Below are positions 26,579 to 35,574 of a DNA stretch of 64,000 nucleotides, one piece after another. The notes beneath the pieces were generated by a model. That model ran no database searches, was not told where the DNA came from, and saw only the letters and a program-made list of their open reading frames with translations. The stretch comes from Kordiimonadales bacterium IMCC3096 (lineage in GTDB: Bacteria > Pseudomonadota > Alphaproteobacteria > Minwuiales > Minwuiaceae): NCBI GenBank assembly GCA_016865035.1, contig CP018227.1:2943501-3007500 (forward strand). The letters run 5' to 3'. The position numbers and the translations under genes were made by a program. Each line of letters begins with the position of its first letter. The stretch's first letter is position 1.

Positions 26579-27262
26579 ATGCATATCGAACCAGGCGTCG
26601 TTGATGGCGCCAGGATAATCCTCAGCTATGGCACAGCCGCAGCTTCCGTTGGGCTGCTCGGCAAGATGGCTCTGGATACCATTCGCCACGATGGCGGAGT
26701 CACCGCGCTGGCAACGCGCAGTCTGGCGACCACGGCGCTGGTCTTCTGCTTCTTCGAGTTGCTGCCGCACTATCCGGTGGGCGTGTCGGAGGTTCACCTG
26801 ATCCTTGGCTCCACGCTGTTCCTGATCTTTGGTGCGGGACCGGCGGCAATCGGTCTTTCGCTCGGACTGCTGTTGCAGGGCCTGTTGCTTGCGCCGTTCG
26901 ATCTGCCGCAATACGGCATGAACGTCACCACACTGCTGGTGCCGCTCTGGGGTCTGAGCCTGCTGGCAAGGAAGATCATTCCGCCCCATACACCCTATGT
27001 CGAGGTCAGGTACTGGCAGGCGCTGGCACTCTCGACCGCCTATCAGGGCGGGATCGTCGCCTGGGTCGCCTTCTGGGCGTTCTATGGCAACGGCTTCGGT
27101 GCGGAGAGCCTGGCAGCCGTCGGTACCTTCGGTGCCGCCTACATGACGGTCATCCTGCTGGAACCGCTGGTGGACCTCGGGGTGCTTGCCGCTGCCAAGC
27201 TGACGGCTCCGCGGAAGAATGCCCACCTGGTTCAGAACCGGCTGCATCACGCCGCAGTCTGA
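26579..27262 (+). CDS. CbiM-like cobalt transport membrane protein (energy-coupling factor family)
   Basis: A 227-residue membrane protein with about six hydrophobic segments. The N-terminus MHIEPGVV matches the MHI start of CbiM/NikM substrate-binding subunits, in which the Met1 amine and His2 bind Co2+ or Ni2+. The ATG 26579 is preceded by AAGGAGG; a longer frame would bury this motif, which argues strongly for this start. Control by a cobalamin riboswitch points to cobalt rather than nickel. No CbiN, CbiQ or CbiO partner follows, so it either works with components encoded elsewhere or belongs to a solitary branch. Metal specificity is inferred from regulation. Confidence 0.8.
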   Translation: MHIEPGVVDGARIILSYGTAAASVGLLGKMALDTIRHDGGVTALATRSLATTALVFCFFELLPHYPVGVSEVHLILGSTLFLIFGAGPAAIGLSLGLLLQGLLLAPFDLPQYGMNVTTLLVPLWGLSLLARKIIPPHTPYVEVRYWQALALSTAYQGGIVAWVAFWAFYGNGFGAESLAAVGTFGAAYMTVILLEPLVDLGVLAAAKLTAPRKNAHLVQNRLHHAAV

Positions 27263-27271
27263 TGTGAAGTT

Positions 27272-27297
27272 CCCCCGGCGCAGACCAGCGTCGGGGG
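27272..27297 (+). terminator. Terminator-like hairpin after the CbiM-like gene
   Basis: CCCCCGGCGC and GCGTCGGGGG (27288-27297) form a 10-bp stem with one G:U and loop AGACCA, 10 nt after the stop. The 3' flank is CTTCTG, a weak T-tract. Confidence 0.5.
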
Positions 27298-27328
27298 CTT
27301 CTGCCGACCGGGGCTTCCGGTGGCCGGA

Positions 27329-27631
27329 TCAGGTCTTTTCGGAATTGTCCGTCAGTTTGCTGATCGGATCACTCATGAACATCAGCTCGCACCGTTCTCC
27401 CGCGACCTCGCGGGCCTCCGACGCCGTCAATTCTGTCTGCGCCTCGACAGCGCTGGCCAGAGACTGGATGCAGTGGGACCTGGCCTCCACCAGTGCAAGG
27501 GACTGGTCCTGCTCCGCGGCGGGGGCAACGGGTTCAACAGCGAAGGGCCCGAGCGCTGACATTGCCGCGCCACAAAAAGTGACACAGAATGTGACTGCGA
27601 TCAGAAAACGTCGTATGCGCAGGGTCGACAT
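27329..27631 (-). CDS. Small secreted protein of unknown function
   Basis: A 100-residue product with an N-terminal signal-like segment (STLRIRRFLIAVTFCVTFCG, then AAMSALG). The mature part is polar and holds two cysteines (SHCIQSL and GERCELMF) that could form a disulfide in the periplasm. I recognise no family. The ATG lacks a close ribosome binding site (GAGGAAA lies about 18 nt upstream), so the start or even the gene is uncertain. It lies alone between the CbiM-like gene and the peptidase gene, converging with the former. Confidence 0.45.
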   Translation of the reverse strand: MSTLRIRRFLIAVTFCVTFCGAAMSALGPFAVEPVAPAAEQDQSLALVEARSHCIQSLASAVEAQTELTASEAREVAGERCELMFMSDPISKLTDNSEKT

Positions 27632-27917
27632 GCCTAGGCAAGTTTCCTCAGTGGGGGCGTTGATGCCTCTTTGAACGCGTCAACGCAATTGCCAGGCCAG
27701 TAATCAGTCTGAAGCATGCCTGCCTGTTCGCGTTCCTGGAATGACAGGCATCACAAACCGTCAACGATTTCTCAACCATTGCGTTGCCGATGCTGCGGCC
27801 CCGGAGCGGGCCACCTGAAAAGTGTGGAAATGCCGGGGTGGCGATGGTACCCCCGGCGTGTTCCCGGGCCGGGACGCATCGGGAGCGCGCCATGAATGCA
27901 GTTATCCAGAGGATGAT
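27632..27917. other. Intergenic region before proline iminopeptidase
   Basis: A 286-nt stretch with no RNA gene or convincing ORF; frames open through it are out of phase with neighbours and lack family likeness. Short GC-rich inverted repeats (for example GCCGGGG and CCCCCGGC near 27832-27857) may form a hairpin. No recognisable promoter motif was seen. Confidence 0.4.
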
Positions 27918-28886
27918 ATGCCCGATACCCTGAGCCGCCGCACTCTCTACCCCCGGATCGATCCCTACGATCTCGGGTTCCTTGCGGTTTCCGACCGCCA
28001 CACGATCCACTACGAGCAATGCGGAAATCCGCAGGGCAAGCCCGTGGTGGTCGTTCATGGCGGCCCGGGTGGCGGCAAGAAGCCCGATGACCGCCGCTTC
28101 TTCGACCCGGAAGCCTATCGCATCATCCTGTTTGACCAGCGTGGCTGCGGCATGAGCTGCCCGCACGCGGATCTGCAGGAGAATACGACCTGGGACCTGG
28201 TCGCGGACATGGAGCGGCTGCGGGAGCATCTGAACATCGACCGCTGGCAGATCTTCGGTGGTTCATGGGGCAGTGCGCTGGGGCTGGCCTATGCGGAAAG
28301 CCATCCCGACCGGGTCAGCGAACTTGTCCTGCGGGGCATCTTCACCCTGCGAAAGTCGGAATTGCGCTGGTTCTATCAGGATGGTGCCGGCGCGATCTAT
28401 CCCGATGCCTGGGAAGACTATGTGGCGACCATCCCGGAAGATGAACGCGGGGACATGATCGCCGCCTATTACCGGCGTCTGACTTCCGATGACCGGGACG
28501 TGCAACTGGCCGCGGCGCGGGCGTGGAGCATGTGGGAAGGCGGGACACTCAGTCTCCATGCCGATCCGGGCCGGGTCAGTGACTTTGCGGACGCGGACTT
28601 CGCCCTCGCCTTTGCCCGTATCGAGTGCCACTACTTCGTCAACGAGGGCTTCTTCGACCATGACGGCTGGCTGATCGACAATGTGGACCGGATCCGGCAC
28701 CTGCCCTGTACCATCGCGCAGGGCCGCTATGATGTCGTCACCCCGATGATGACCGCCTGGGCCCTGCACAAGGCCTGGCCGGAGGCGGACTTCCGGGTGG
28801 TTCCGGACGCGGGTCACGCGGGGTCGGAGCCTGGCATCGTCGATGAACTGATCCGCGCGACGGACGCCTATCGGATGAAGGCCTGA
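27918..28886 (+). CDS. pip: Proline iminopeptidase (prolyl aminopeptidase)
   Basis: A 322-residue alpha/beta hydrolase of family S33 that removes N-terminal proline from peptides in the cytoplasm. ATG 27918 has AGAGGA just upstream and gives the usual N-terminus (RRTLYPRIDPYDLGFLAVSD). The oxyanion motif HGGPGGG is at residues 48-54, the nucleophile Ser116 in GGSWGSALGLAY, the acid in GRYDVVTP and the His in DAGHAG. Length and order fit type-I prolyl aminopeptidases. It precedes chpT by 8 nt, so the two are probably cotranscribed, though a functional link is not apparent. Confidence 0.95.
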   Translation: MPDTLSRRTLYPRIDPYDLGFLAVSDRHTIHYEQCGNPQGKPVVVVHGGPGGGKKPDDRRFFDPEAYRIILFDQRGCGMSCPHADLQENTTWDLVADMERLREHLNIDRWQIFGGSWGSALGLAYAESHPDRVSELVLRGIFTLRKSELRWFYQDGAGAIYPDAWEDYVATIPEDERGDMIAAYYRRLTSDDRDVQLAAARAWSMWEGGTLSLHADPGRVSDFADADFALAFARIECHYFVNEGFFDHDGWLIDNVDRIRHLPCTIAQGRYDVVTPMMTAWALHKAWPEADFRVVPDAGHAGSEPGIVDELIRATDAYRMKA

Positions 28887-28894
28887 TTGCCGAC

Positions 28895-29509
28895 ATGACT
28901 GATCTCAATTTCTCCTCGCTGCTTTGCTCACGTCTCTGCCATGACCTCGTCGGCCCGATTGGTGCGCTCTCCAACGGCATCGAACTGATCGAGCTGGAGG
29001 ATGATCCGGCCATGGCGGTCGACGCGCTGGACCTGCTGAAGATGTCCGCTGGCAATGCCGCCATCCGACTGAAGTTCCTGCGCCTCGTGTTCGGGGCCTC
29101 CGGTGGTGACGCGGTGCCGCTTGCGGTATCGGAGGCGCGGGCGACCACGCTCGACTTCTACGCCGATCACCGGCTGAAGATCGACTGGCCGGAAAGTGAC
29201 GGTCCGGACCCGGCGAAGAACCGTGTGCGCCTGCTGCTGAACATGATCATGACGGCGGCTTTCGGCATGGTGCGGGGCGGTGTGCTTTCCGTGGTGCTGT
29301 CCGATGACGAACTGCGTGTCGTCGCCGAACACGAGCGCGCCGAGCTGCCCGATGAAGTGCTGACAGCGCTGTCCGGCGAACGGGCTGCTGCCACGGTGGA
29401 GGATGCGCGGATCATCGAGGCGTTTCACGCGGGCTTGCTGGCCCGGGCATCCGGACTGACCCTGCGCACGGAGACGGGTGCTGGCCGGTTTGTCATTTCC
29501 GCATCCTGA
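28895..29509 (+). CDS. chpT: Histidine phosphotransferase ChpT
   Basis: A 204-residue phosphotransferase of the alphaproteobacterial CckA-ChpT-CtrA relay, which passes phosphate from the hybrid kinase CckA to CtrA and CpdR. The DHp-like helix shows SSLLCSRLCHDLVGPIGALS with phosphorylatable His16 and the family RLCHDLVxP block, followed by ALDLLKMSAGNAAIRLKFLRLVFG. The C-terminal part is a degenerate ATPase-like fold that does not bind ATP in characterised ChpT. The gene marks the organism as an alphaproteobacterium. It starts 8 nt after pip; the ribosome binding site is weak. CtrA and CckA are not in the window. Confidence 0.9.
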   Translation: MTDLNFSSLLCSRLCHDLVGPIGALSNGIELIELEDDPAMAVDALDLLKMSAGNAAIRLKFLRLVFGASGGDAVPLAVSEARATTLDFYADHRLKIDWPESDGPDPAKNRVRLLLNMIMTAAFGMVRGGVLSVVLSDDELRVVAEHERAELPDEVLTALSGERAAATVEDARIIEAFHAGLLARASGLTLRTETGAGRFVISAS

Positions 29510-29544
29510 TCTACGTGTCAGGTATCCACTGCAGGAGTTGAACC

Positions 29545-30123
29545 ATGGACGCGCTTGATCTGATCACCAACCGGGCCTCCGTACCGCCGCGCCTGCATGA
29601 GGGAACACCGCTGGATGATGCGGTGCTGGCGCAGATCTTCGCGACAACCGTCACCGCACCGGATCACGGACTGCTGCGGCCCTATCGTTTCGTCACCATC
29701 CAGGGCGCGGCGCGGGAGGCGCTTGGCGATGTCTTTGCCGAGGCCGTGAAGCAGCGCATGCCTGATGCGGAACCCGGCGTGGTCGAGAAGGACCGCCAGA
29801 AGCCGTTGCGGTCGCAGACGCTGGTGGCGGTCATTGCCTGCATCACGCCGGATCATCCCAAGGCCCCGGAGATGGAGCAGATCCTGACTGCGGGCATGGC
29901 GGGCTACAACATGATCCTGGCGGCCCAGGCCATGGGCTATGGCGGCATCTGGCTGACCGGTGCACCGACATACGACGCCCATGTGCAGGCGGCCCTGAAG
30001 ATCGGCGCGCAGGAGAAACTGCTGGGCTTCGTCTACCTCGGCCAGCCGAAGCGCGACTTCAAGGCGCCCCGCCGTCCCGACTGGCGCGACTTCTTCAGTG
30101 CCTGGGGCGAAGGGGAAGGCTGA
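29545..30123 (+). CDS. Nitroreductase family protein (YdjA-like)
   Basis: A 192-residue FMN-dependent nitroreductase-fold protein. The short form and the N-terminus DALDLITNRASVPPR with TAPDHGLLRPYRFVTI resemble YdjA/TdsD-like nitroreductases, where R, S and R residues contact FMN phosphate. QILTAGMAGYNMILAAQAMGYGGIWLTG is the FMN-binding and dimer helix. AGGAG precedes the ATG at good spacing. These enzymes reduce nitro or quinone substrates with NAD(P)H, and the physiological substrate is usually unknown. It follows chpT by 35 nt. Confidence 0.88.
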   Translation: MDALDLITNRASVPPRLHEGTPLDDAVLAQIFATTVTAPDHGLLRPYRFVTIQGAAREALGDVFAEAVKQRMPDAEPGVVEKDRQKPLRSQTLVAVIACITPDHPKAPEMEQILTAGMAGYNMILAAQAMGYGGIWLTGAPTYDAHVQAALKIGAQEKLLGFVYLGQPKRDFKAPRRPDWRDFFSAWGEGEG

Positions 30124-30137
30124 GGCCGCTTGCGGTG

Positions 30138-31493
30138 TCAGTCCGCGCTGTTGCGGGTGCGGAACACGTTCTCCATCTCGCGGCGATAGGCGACGGTCGG
30201 GTCACTCTCGTCGATCTCCACGTCGTCATAGGTCAGGACCGCATCCTCAGCCATGTCGTGGCGCAGCCTGACGCCATGGGCAAGACCCAGGGGCAGGCAG
30301 CCGTCCATCAGTGAATCATCGGCACGGCGCAGCTTGCCGTAGACCGTGAAGCCACCCTCGCCATCCAGTGTCTCACCGGCCTTCAGCGCGCGTTTCGCGG
30401 TGGCGACGACGTCGCCGCGGAAGCCGTTCGCGGATCCGGTGGCCTCCCCCCGCAGGGCGGCGGATGCGACCGAGACCCCCAGTTCCAGGCCGATGAGGTG
30501 ATAGGGCCGCCAGAGCGCCGCATAGTCGCCGGACGGATCCGTCACCAGGCCGTAGTCGGAGAAGCAGTTGCGGACATATTCATCCGGCGCGCGGAAGGTG
30601 ACATAGACCCCCCAGCGCAGGTCGTTGGGCACCGGCTGGCCCTCGTGCGTCTCGCAGGAAACGACTTCCACCGTGCCGTCCGTGTCCAGCAGCCCGCCGA
30701 CCGCGCGGGGCCGGAGCAGGGTCGACAGTTCGTCCACCGATGCGGGCGGAAAGGCCAGGCCCTTGCGCTCCGGCGTCAGGCGGCAGGCGTTCGAGACGGC
30801 AGCCATCTCGATCGCGGACTTGGTCCCATCCAGAAAGGAATTGAACATCTGCGGGTTCATGCCCGATGCCGCGGCCCGCTCCGGTGACAGCCCATAATGG
30901 GACCAGACGGTGTCGGGGGTGGAGCGGTGGTAGATGGGACGGTATTTCGTGCCCTTGCCCGCACAGACCACGTCCAGTCCGATGGCGCGTGCCCAGTCCA
31001 CCTGTTCGGCGATCAGCGCGGGCTGGTCGCCATAGGCCATGGAATAGACCACCCCGGCACGGTTTGCCTCCTCCGCCAGCAGGGGCCCGGCCAGCACGTC
31101 AGCCTCCACATTCACCATGATGACATGCAGGCCGTGCGCGAAGGCTGCGCGGGCATGGCGGATACCTGCCGCCGGGTGCCCCGTGGCATCGATGATGACG
31201 TTCATGCCGTCCTGCGTGATCAGCGCCATGGCATCCTGCCCGCACCAGGTCATCCCGCTGGAGATCGCATCGCCCGGCGTGCGTGCGGCAAGCTGTTCGT
31301 CGGGCCAGCCCGTGTCACGGCAGGACTGCCGCGCCCGGCCCTCCGACAGGTCGGCTATGCCGACGACATGGATGCCGGGGGTGCGGCGCGCCTGCGCCAG
31401 AAACATCGAGCCGAACTTGCCGGCCCCGATCAGGCCAACGCGCACGGGTTCGCCGAGTTCTTGTGCTTCCAGCAGCAGTGCATGCAGATTCAA
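30138..31493 (-). CDS. NAD(P)-binding homoserine dehydrogenase-like protein with SAF-type C-terminus (COG4091 type)
   Basis: A 451-residue oxidoreductase. The Rossmann motif VGLIGAGKFGSMFLAQ begins at about residue 19, followed by GIADLSEGRA and a catalytic-like domain resembling homoserine dehydrogenase. The C-terminal part (VVATAKRALKAGETLDGEGGFTVYG) resembles a SAF domain. The combination is the COG4091 type, annotated as a predicted homoserine dehydrogenase-like or sugar-acid related protein. The start appears to be TTG at 31493: GGAAGGGAA sits 8 nt upstream and the next residues (NLHALL) fit the family. The substrate is unknown. It converges with the nitroreductase gene. Confidence 0.8.
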   Translation of the reverse strand: MNLHALLLEAQELGEPVRVGLIGAGKFGSMFLAQARRTPGIHVVGIADLSEGRARQSCRDTGWPDEQLAARTPGDAISSGMTWCGQDAMALITQDGMNVIIDATGHPAAGIRHARAAFAHGLHVIMVNVEADVLAGPLLAEEANRAGVVYSMAYGDQPALIAEQVDWARAIGLDVVCAGKGTKYRPIYHRSTPDTVWSHYGLSPERAAASGMNPQMFNSFLDGTKSAIEMAAVSNACRLTPERKGLAFPPASVDELSTLLRPRAVGGLLDTDGTVEVVSCETHEGQPVPNDLRWGVYVTFRAPDEYVRNCFSDYGLVTDPSGDYAALWRPYHLIGLELGVSVASAALRGEATGSANGFRGDVVATAKRALKAGETLDGEGGFTVYGKLRRADDSLMDGCLPLGLAHGVRLRHDMAEDAVLTYDDVEIDESDPTVAYRREMENVFRTRNSAD

Positions 31494-31556
31494 GGCGCGT
31501 TCCCTTCCAGCTTGTTGTTGGCCGGAGGATATACGCAGTGCCCGATGGCGATAAGC

Positions 31557-32003
31557 CTATAGTTCGCGGGCAATCTCGGCGTCGGGGCGGGTGCCGTAGA
31601 CCGCGATGGTCGCCTCGGTGCCATCATGCAGCTCGATGCGCCGATGGCCAACCACCACCAGGTCGCCGTCCTGCACCTCGCCGACAACGCCCTTGAAATC
31701 CTTCTCGGTGGCCTCGGAACCGACGGATTCACAGATATTGCGGTCTTCGCGGACCATGCCCTCCATCACGCGGCAGTCATCGCCGGTCACGATGTCCAGT
31801 GCCAGGTCGGTTGCCCCCTTGTTGAAGGCCACGGTCCCGGTCAGCGACGCGATGGAGATGAATTCGCTGATGCCGACACCCGCGGCGAAGGGGGCGGCGC
31901 AGCCGCCCATCATGGGCAGGGACAGCAGCAACAGACCGGCAGTGAGCGTGCGCGTCCGTCGTTGGCCGGTGCGGCGTTCGGGGCGGTGCTGTCGTGCAGC
32001 CAT
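31557..32003 (-). CDS. Putative lipoprotein
   Basis: A 148-residue predicted lipoprotein. The start at 32003 has AAGGGAAA upstream; the N-terminus is strongly basic (ARQHRPERRTGQRRTRT), then a hydrophobic stretch LTAGLLLLSLPMMGGC ends in a lipobox with Cys. The mature part has a Gly/Ala-rich segment and later CRVMEGMVREDRNICE with two cysteines, ending in an acidic tail. An alternative start 54 nt further upstream would add MIRLIRDSLRRR. No family is recognised with confidence. It is divergent from mdh across a region with two palindromes. Confidence 0.6.
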   Translation of the reverse strand: MAARQHRPERRTGQRRTRTLTAGLLLLSLPMMGGCAAPFAAGVGISEFISIASLTGTVAFNKGATDLALDIVTGDDCRVMEGMVREDRNICESVGSEATEKDFKGVVGEVQDGDLVVVGHRRIELHDGTEATIAVYGTRPDAEIAREL

Positions 32004-32085
32004 ATCGGCATTTCCCTTCGTGTCGCGGCGCCTCAGCGAATCGCGAATCAAACGAATCATGTCGAATATCCCTGTGCCCTGTCGG

Positions 32086-32101
32086 CTTCGCAAGTGCGAA
32101 G
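32086..32101. promoter_or_regulatory. Palindrome 1 upstream of mdh
   Basis: CTTCGCA-AG-TGCGAAG is a perfect 7+2+7 palindrome between the lipoprotein gene and mdh. A second copy with the same core lies 97 bp downstream, suggesting a pair of operators for one dimeric regulator. Confidence 0.5.
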
Positions 32102-32179
32102 GGATGGCCGGGACCCTCTCAGATGGCTTTTCCATACCCGGCGTCGTCTGGTATGGAGGCACGGGAGATCGGTTGGTGA

Positions 32180-33244
<1,065 letters not shown>

Positions 33245-33264
33245 TCGCCGGTCCTGTGTGTATT

Positions 33265-33295
33265 GCCCGGCACCGCCGCAAGGTTGGTGCTGGGC
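33265..33295 (+). terminator. Hairpin after mdh
   Basis: GCCCGGCACC (33265-33274) pairs with GGTGCTGGGC (33286-33295), 10 bp with one G:U and an 11-nt loop, starting 20 nt after the stop. There is no T-tract, so it could equally be a pause or processing site within an mdh-suc transcript. Confidence 0.35.
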
Positions 33296-33415
33296 GGTTG
33301 CGCCCTGCGGGGGCGGCGGTTAGGTTGACCGCGTCCGGTCGGGGCCGTCCAGGATCATGTGGGGGAAGGCCTTGTGTCGGCCCGTCCCTGGTTTCCAACG
33401 ATTATCCGGAACATC

Positions 33416-34612
33416 ATGAACATTCACGAATATCAGGCAAAGGCGCTGCTGCGTAAGTACGGCGTTGCCACACCGAAGGGCGCGCCCGCGTTCACGGTCG
33501 AGGAGGCGGTCAAGGCCGCCAATGAGCTGGGCGGTCCCGTATGGGTCGTGAAGTCCCAGATCCATGCTGGCGGTCGCGGTGCCGGTCGGTTCCAGGGCAA
33601 GCCGGACGGCAAGGGGGGCGTGCGCGTCTCCACGTCCGTTGACGATGTCCGCACCAATGCCGAGGAAATGCTGGGCCACGTGCTGGTGACCAAGCAGACC
33701 GGTGAAGCGGGCAAGGAGGTCAAGCGCCTCTATATCGAGGATGGCTGCGACATCGCGCGTGAGCTCTACCTCTCCGTGCTGCTGGACCGCGCGACGAGCG
33801 CCGTGACCTTCATCGCCTCCGCCGAGGGCGGCATGGAGATTGAGGAGATCGCCGAGACCAACCCGGAGAAGATCCTGCGTTGCCCGGTCGATCCGGCGAC
33901 GGGTATCCAGGGACATCACTGCCGCCGCATCGCCTATTTCCTGGGCCTCGAGGGCGATCAGGTGAAGTCGGCGTCCAGGTTCATCACCGCGCTCTACAAC
34001 GCGTTCATCGAGCTGGATGCCAGCCTGGTGGAGATCAATCCGCTGGTCGTGACCGGCGCGGGGGAGGTCATCGCCCTCGACGCCAAGATGAACTTCGACG
34101 ACAACGCGCTTTACCGCCACAAGGACGTGGCTGAACTGCGCGACGTGGAGGAAGAGGATCCGATGGAGGTCAAGGCCTCCGAATACGACCTCAACTACGT
34201 CAAGCTGGACGGTTCCATCGGCTGCATGGTGAATGGTGCGGGCCTGGCCATGGCGACCATGGACATCATCAAGCTCTATGGCTCCGAGCCTGCCAACTTC
34301 CTGGATGTCGGCGGTGGCGCGACGCGGGAAAAGGTCACGGAAGCCTTCAAGATCATCCTGTCCGATCCCAACGTGCAGGGCATCCTGGTCAATATCTTCG
34401 GTGGCATCATGCGCTGTGATGTCATTGCCGAAGGTGTTGTTGCCGCGGCCCGCGAGGTTGCGCTCGACAAGCCGCTGGTCGTGCGGCTGGAGGGCACCAA
34501 CGTGGACCTGGGCAAGAAGATCATGGCCGAGTCGGGGCTGACCATCATTGCTGCCGACAACCTGGCCGATGCGGCCGAGAAGATCGTCACTGCGGTGAAG
34601 GAGGCTGCCTGA
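33416..34612 (+). CDS. sucC: Succinate-CoA ligase, beta subunit
   Basis: A 398-residue ATP-grasp subunit that, with SucD, converts succinyl-CoA to succinate with substrate-level NTP formation. The canonical N-terminus [22 protein letters not shown] fixes the start at 33416. The ATP-grasp part shows [16 protein letters not shown], and the C-terminal domain shows [17 protein letters not shown] and [19 protein letters not shown], the nucleotide-specificity and SucD-interface region. The stop shares one base with the sucD ATG. The ribosome binding site is weak (CCGGAA). Confidence 0.97.
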   Translation: MNIHEYQAKALLRKYGVATPKGAPAFTVEEAVKAANELGGPVWVVKSQIHAGGRGAGRFQGKPDGKGGVRVSTSVDDVRTNAEEMLGHVLVTKQTGEAGKEVKRLYIEDGCDIARELYLSVLLDRATSAVTFIASAEGGMEIEEIAETNPEKILRCPVDPATGIQGHHCRRIAYFLGLEGDQVKSASRFITALYNAFIELDASLVEINPLVVTGAGEVIALDAKMNFDDNALYRHKDVAELRDVEEEDPMEVKASEYDLNYVKLDGSIGCMVNGAGLAMATMDIIKLYGSEPANFLDVGGGATREKVTEAFKIILSDPNVQGILVNIFGGIMRCDVIAEGVVAAAREVALDKPLVVRLEGTNVDLGKKIMAESGLTIIAADNLADAAEKIVTAVKEAA

Positions 34613-35487
34613 TGTCCACTCTCGTCAATTCTGACACCAAGGTCATCTGCCAGGGCTTTACCGGCAAGCAGGGGACATTCCATTCCGAACAGGCGATTGC
34701 CTACGGGACCAAGATGGTCGGCGGCACCAGCCCCGGCAAGGGCGGCTCCGAGCATCTGGGCCTGCCGGTGTTCGACACCGTGGCCGACGCAGTCGACCGC
34801 ACGGGTGCCAATGCATCGGTGATCTATGTTCCGCCGCCGTTCGCGGCCGACGCGATCATGGAGGCGATTGCGGCCGAACTGCCGCTGATCGTCTGCATCA
34901 CCGAGGGCATTCCGGTGCTCGACATGGTGAAGGTGAAGCAGGCGCTGAAGACCTCCGGCAGCCGCCTGATCGGCCCGAACTGCCCCGGCATCATCACGCC
35001 GGACGAGTGCAAGATCGGCATCATGCCCGGCCATATCCACAAGCGTGGCTCGGTCGGCATCGTTTCCCGCTCCGGCACGCTGACGTACGAGGCGGTGGCC
35101 CAGACCACGGCGACGGGCCTTGGGCAGACGACCTGCATCGGTATCGGTGGTGATCCGGTCAACGGCACCAACTTCATCGACTGCCTGGACCTGTTCCTGA
35201 AGGATGACGAGACCGAGTCGATCATCATGATCGGCGAGATCGGTGGCAGCGCGGAAGAAGAGGCTGCAGAATTCCTTAAGGCGTCTAAGGTAAAGAAACC
35301 CGTTGTGGGCTTCATCGCCGGTGTCACGGCCCCTCCGGGTCGGCGCATGGGCCATGCCGGTGCCATCATCGCCGGTGGCAAGGGCGGTGCCGAGGACAAG
35401 ATGGAGGCCATGCGGTCAGCCGGAATCGCGGTGGCGGATTCGCCCGCCGCGCTGGGCACCACGCTGGTGGAGCTGCTGAAAGGATAG
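34612..35487 (+). CDS. sucD: Succinate-CoA ligase, alpha subunit
   Basis: A 291-residue CoA-binding subunit. The N-terminal Rossmann part has [20 protein letters not shown] and [12 protein letters not shown]; the ligase part has [13 protein letters not shown] and the phosphohistidine loop [13 protein letters not shown] with His248, the residue phosphorylated during catalysis. The ATG overlaps the sucC stop (TGATG). It is coupled to sucC and followed after 87 nt by sucA. Confidence 0.97.
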   Translation: MSTLVNSDTKVICQGFTGKQGTFHSEQAIAYGTKMVGGTSPGKGGSEHLGLPVFDTVADAVDRTGANASVIYVPPPFAADAIMEAIAAELPLIVCITEGIPVLDMVKVKQALKTSGSRLIGPNCPGIITPDECKIGIMPGHIHKRGSVGIVSRSGTLTYEAVAQTTATGLGQTTCIGIGGDPVNGTNFIDCLDLFLKDDETESIIMIGEIGGSAEEEAAEFLKASKVKKPVVGFIAGVTAPPGRRMGHAGAIIAGGKGGAEDKMEAMRSAGIAVADSPAALGTTLVELLKG

Positions 35488-35545
35488 GGGTCGGGCAGAA
35501 TATCGCCAGACCACCCGCACCCGGAGGCAAATGTCAGGAAAGGGA

Positions 35546-35564
35546 CGCGGGGGAAAGCCCCGCG
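35546..35564 (+). other. GC-rich hairpin immediately before the sucA start
   Basis: CGCGGGG-GAAAG-CCCCGCG is a 7-bp perfect stem-loop ending 10 nt before ATG 35575, in the position where a ribosome binding site is expected. A clear GGAGG lies further upstream at 35523-35527. Confidence 0.5.
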
Positions 35565-35574
35565 CCAACAACAG

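Noticed and set aside
27648..28229. 193-codon minus-strand frame overlapping the proline iminopeptidase
   Set aside because: It is antisense to a well-supported gene and has no start signal or domain.
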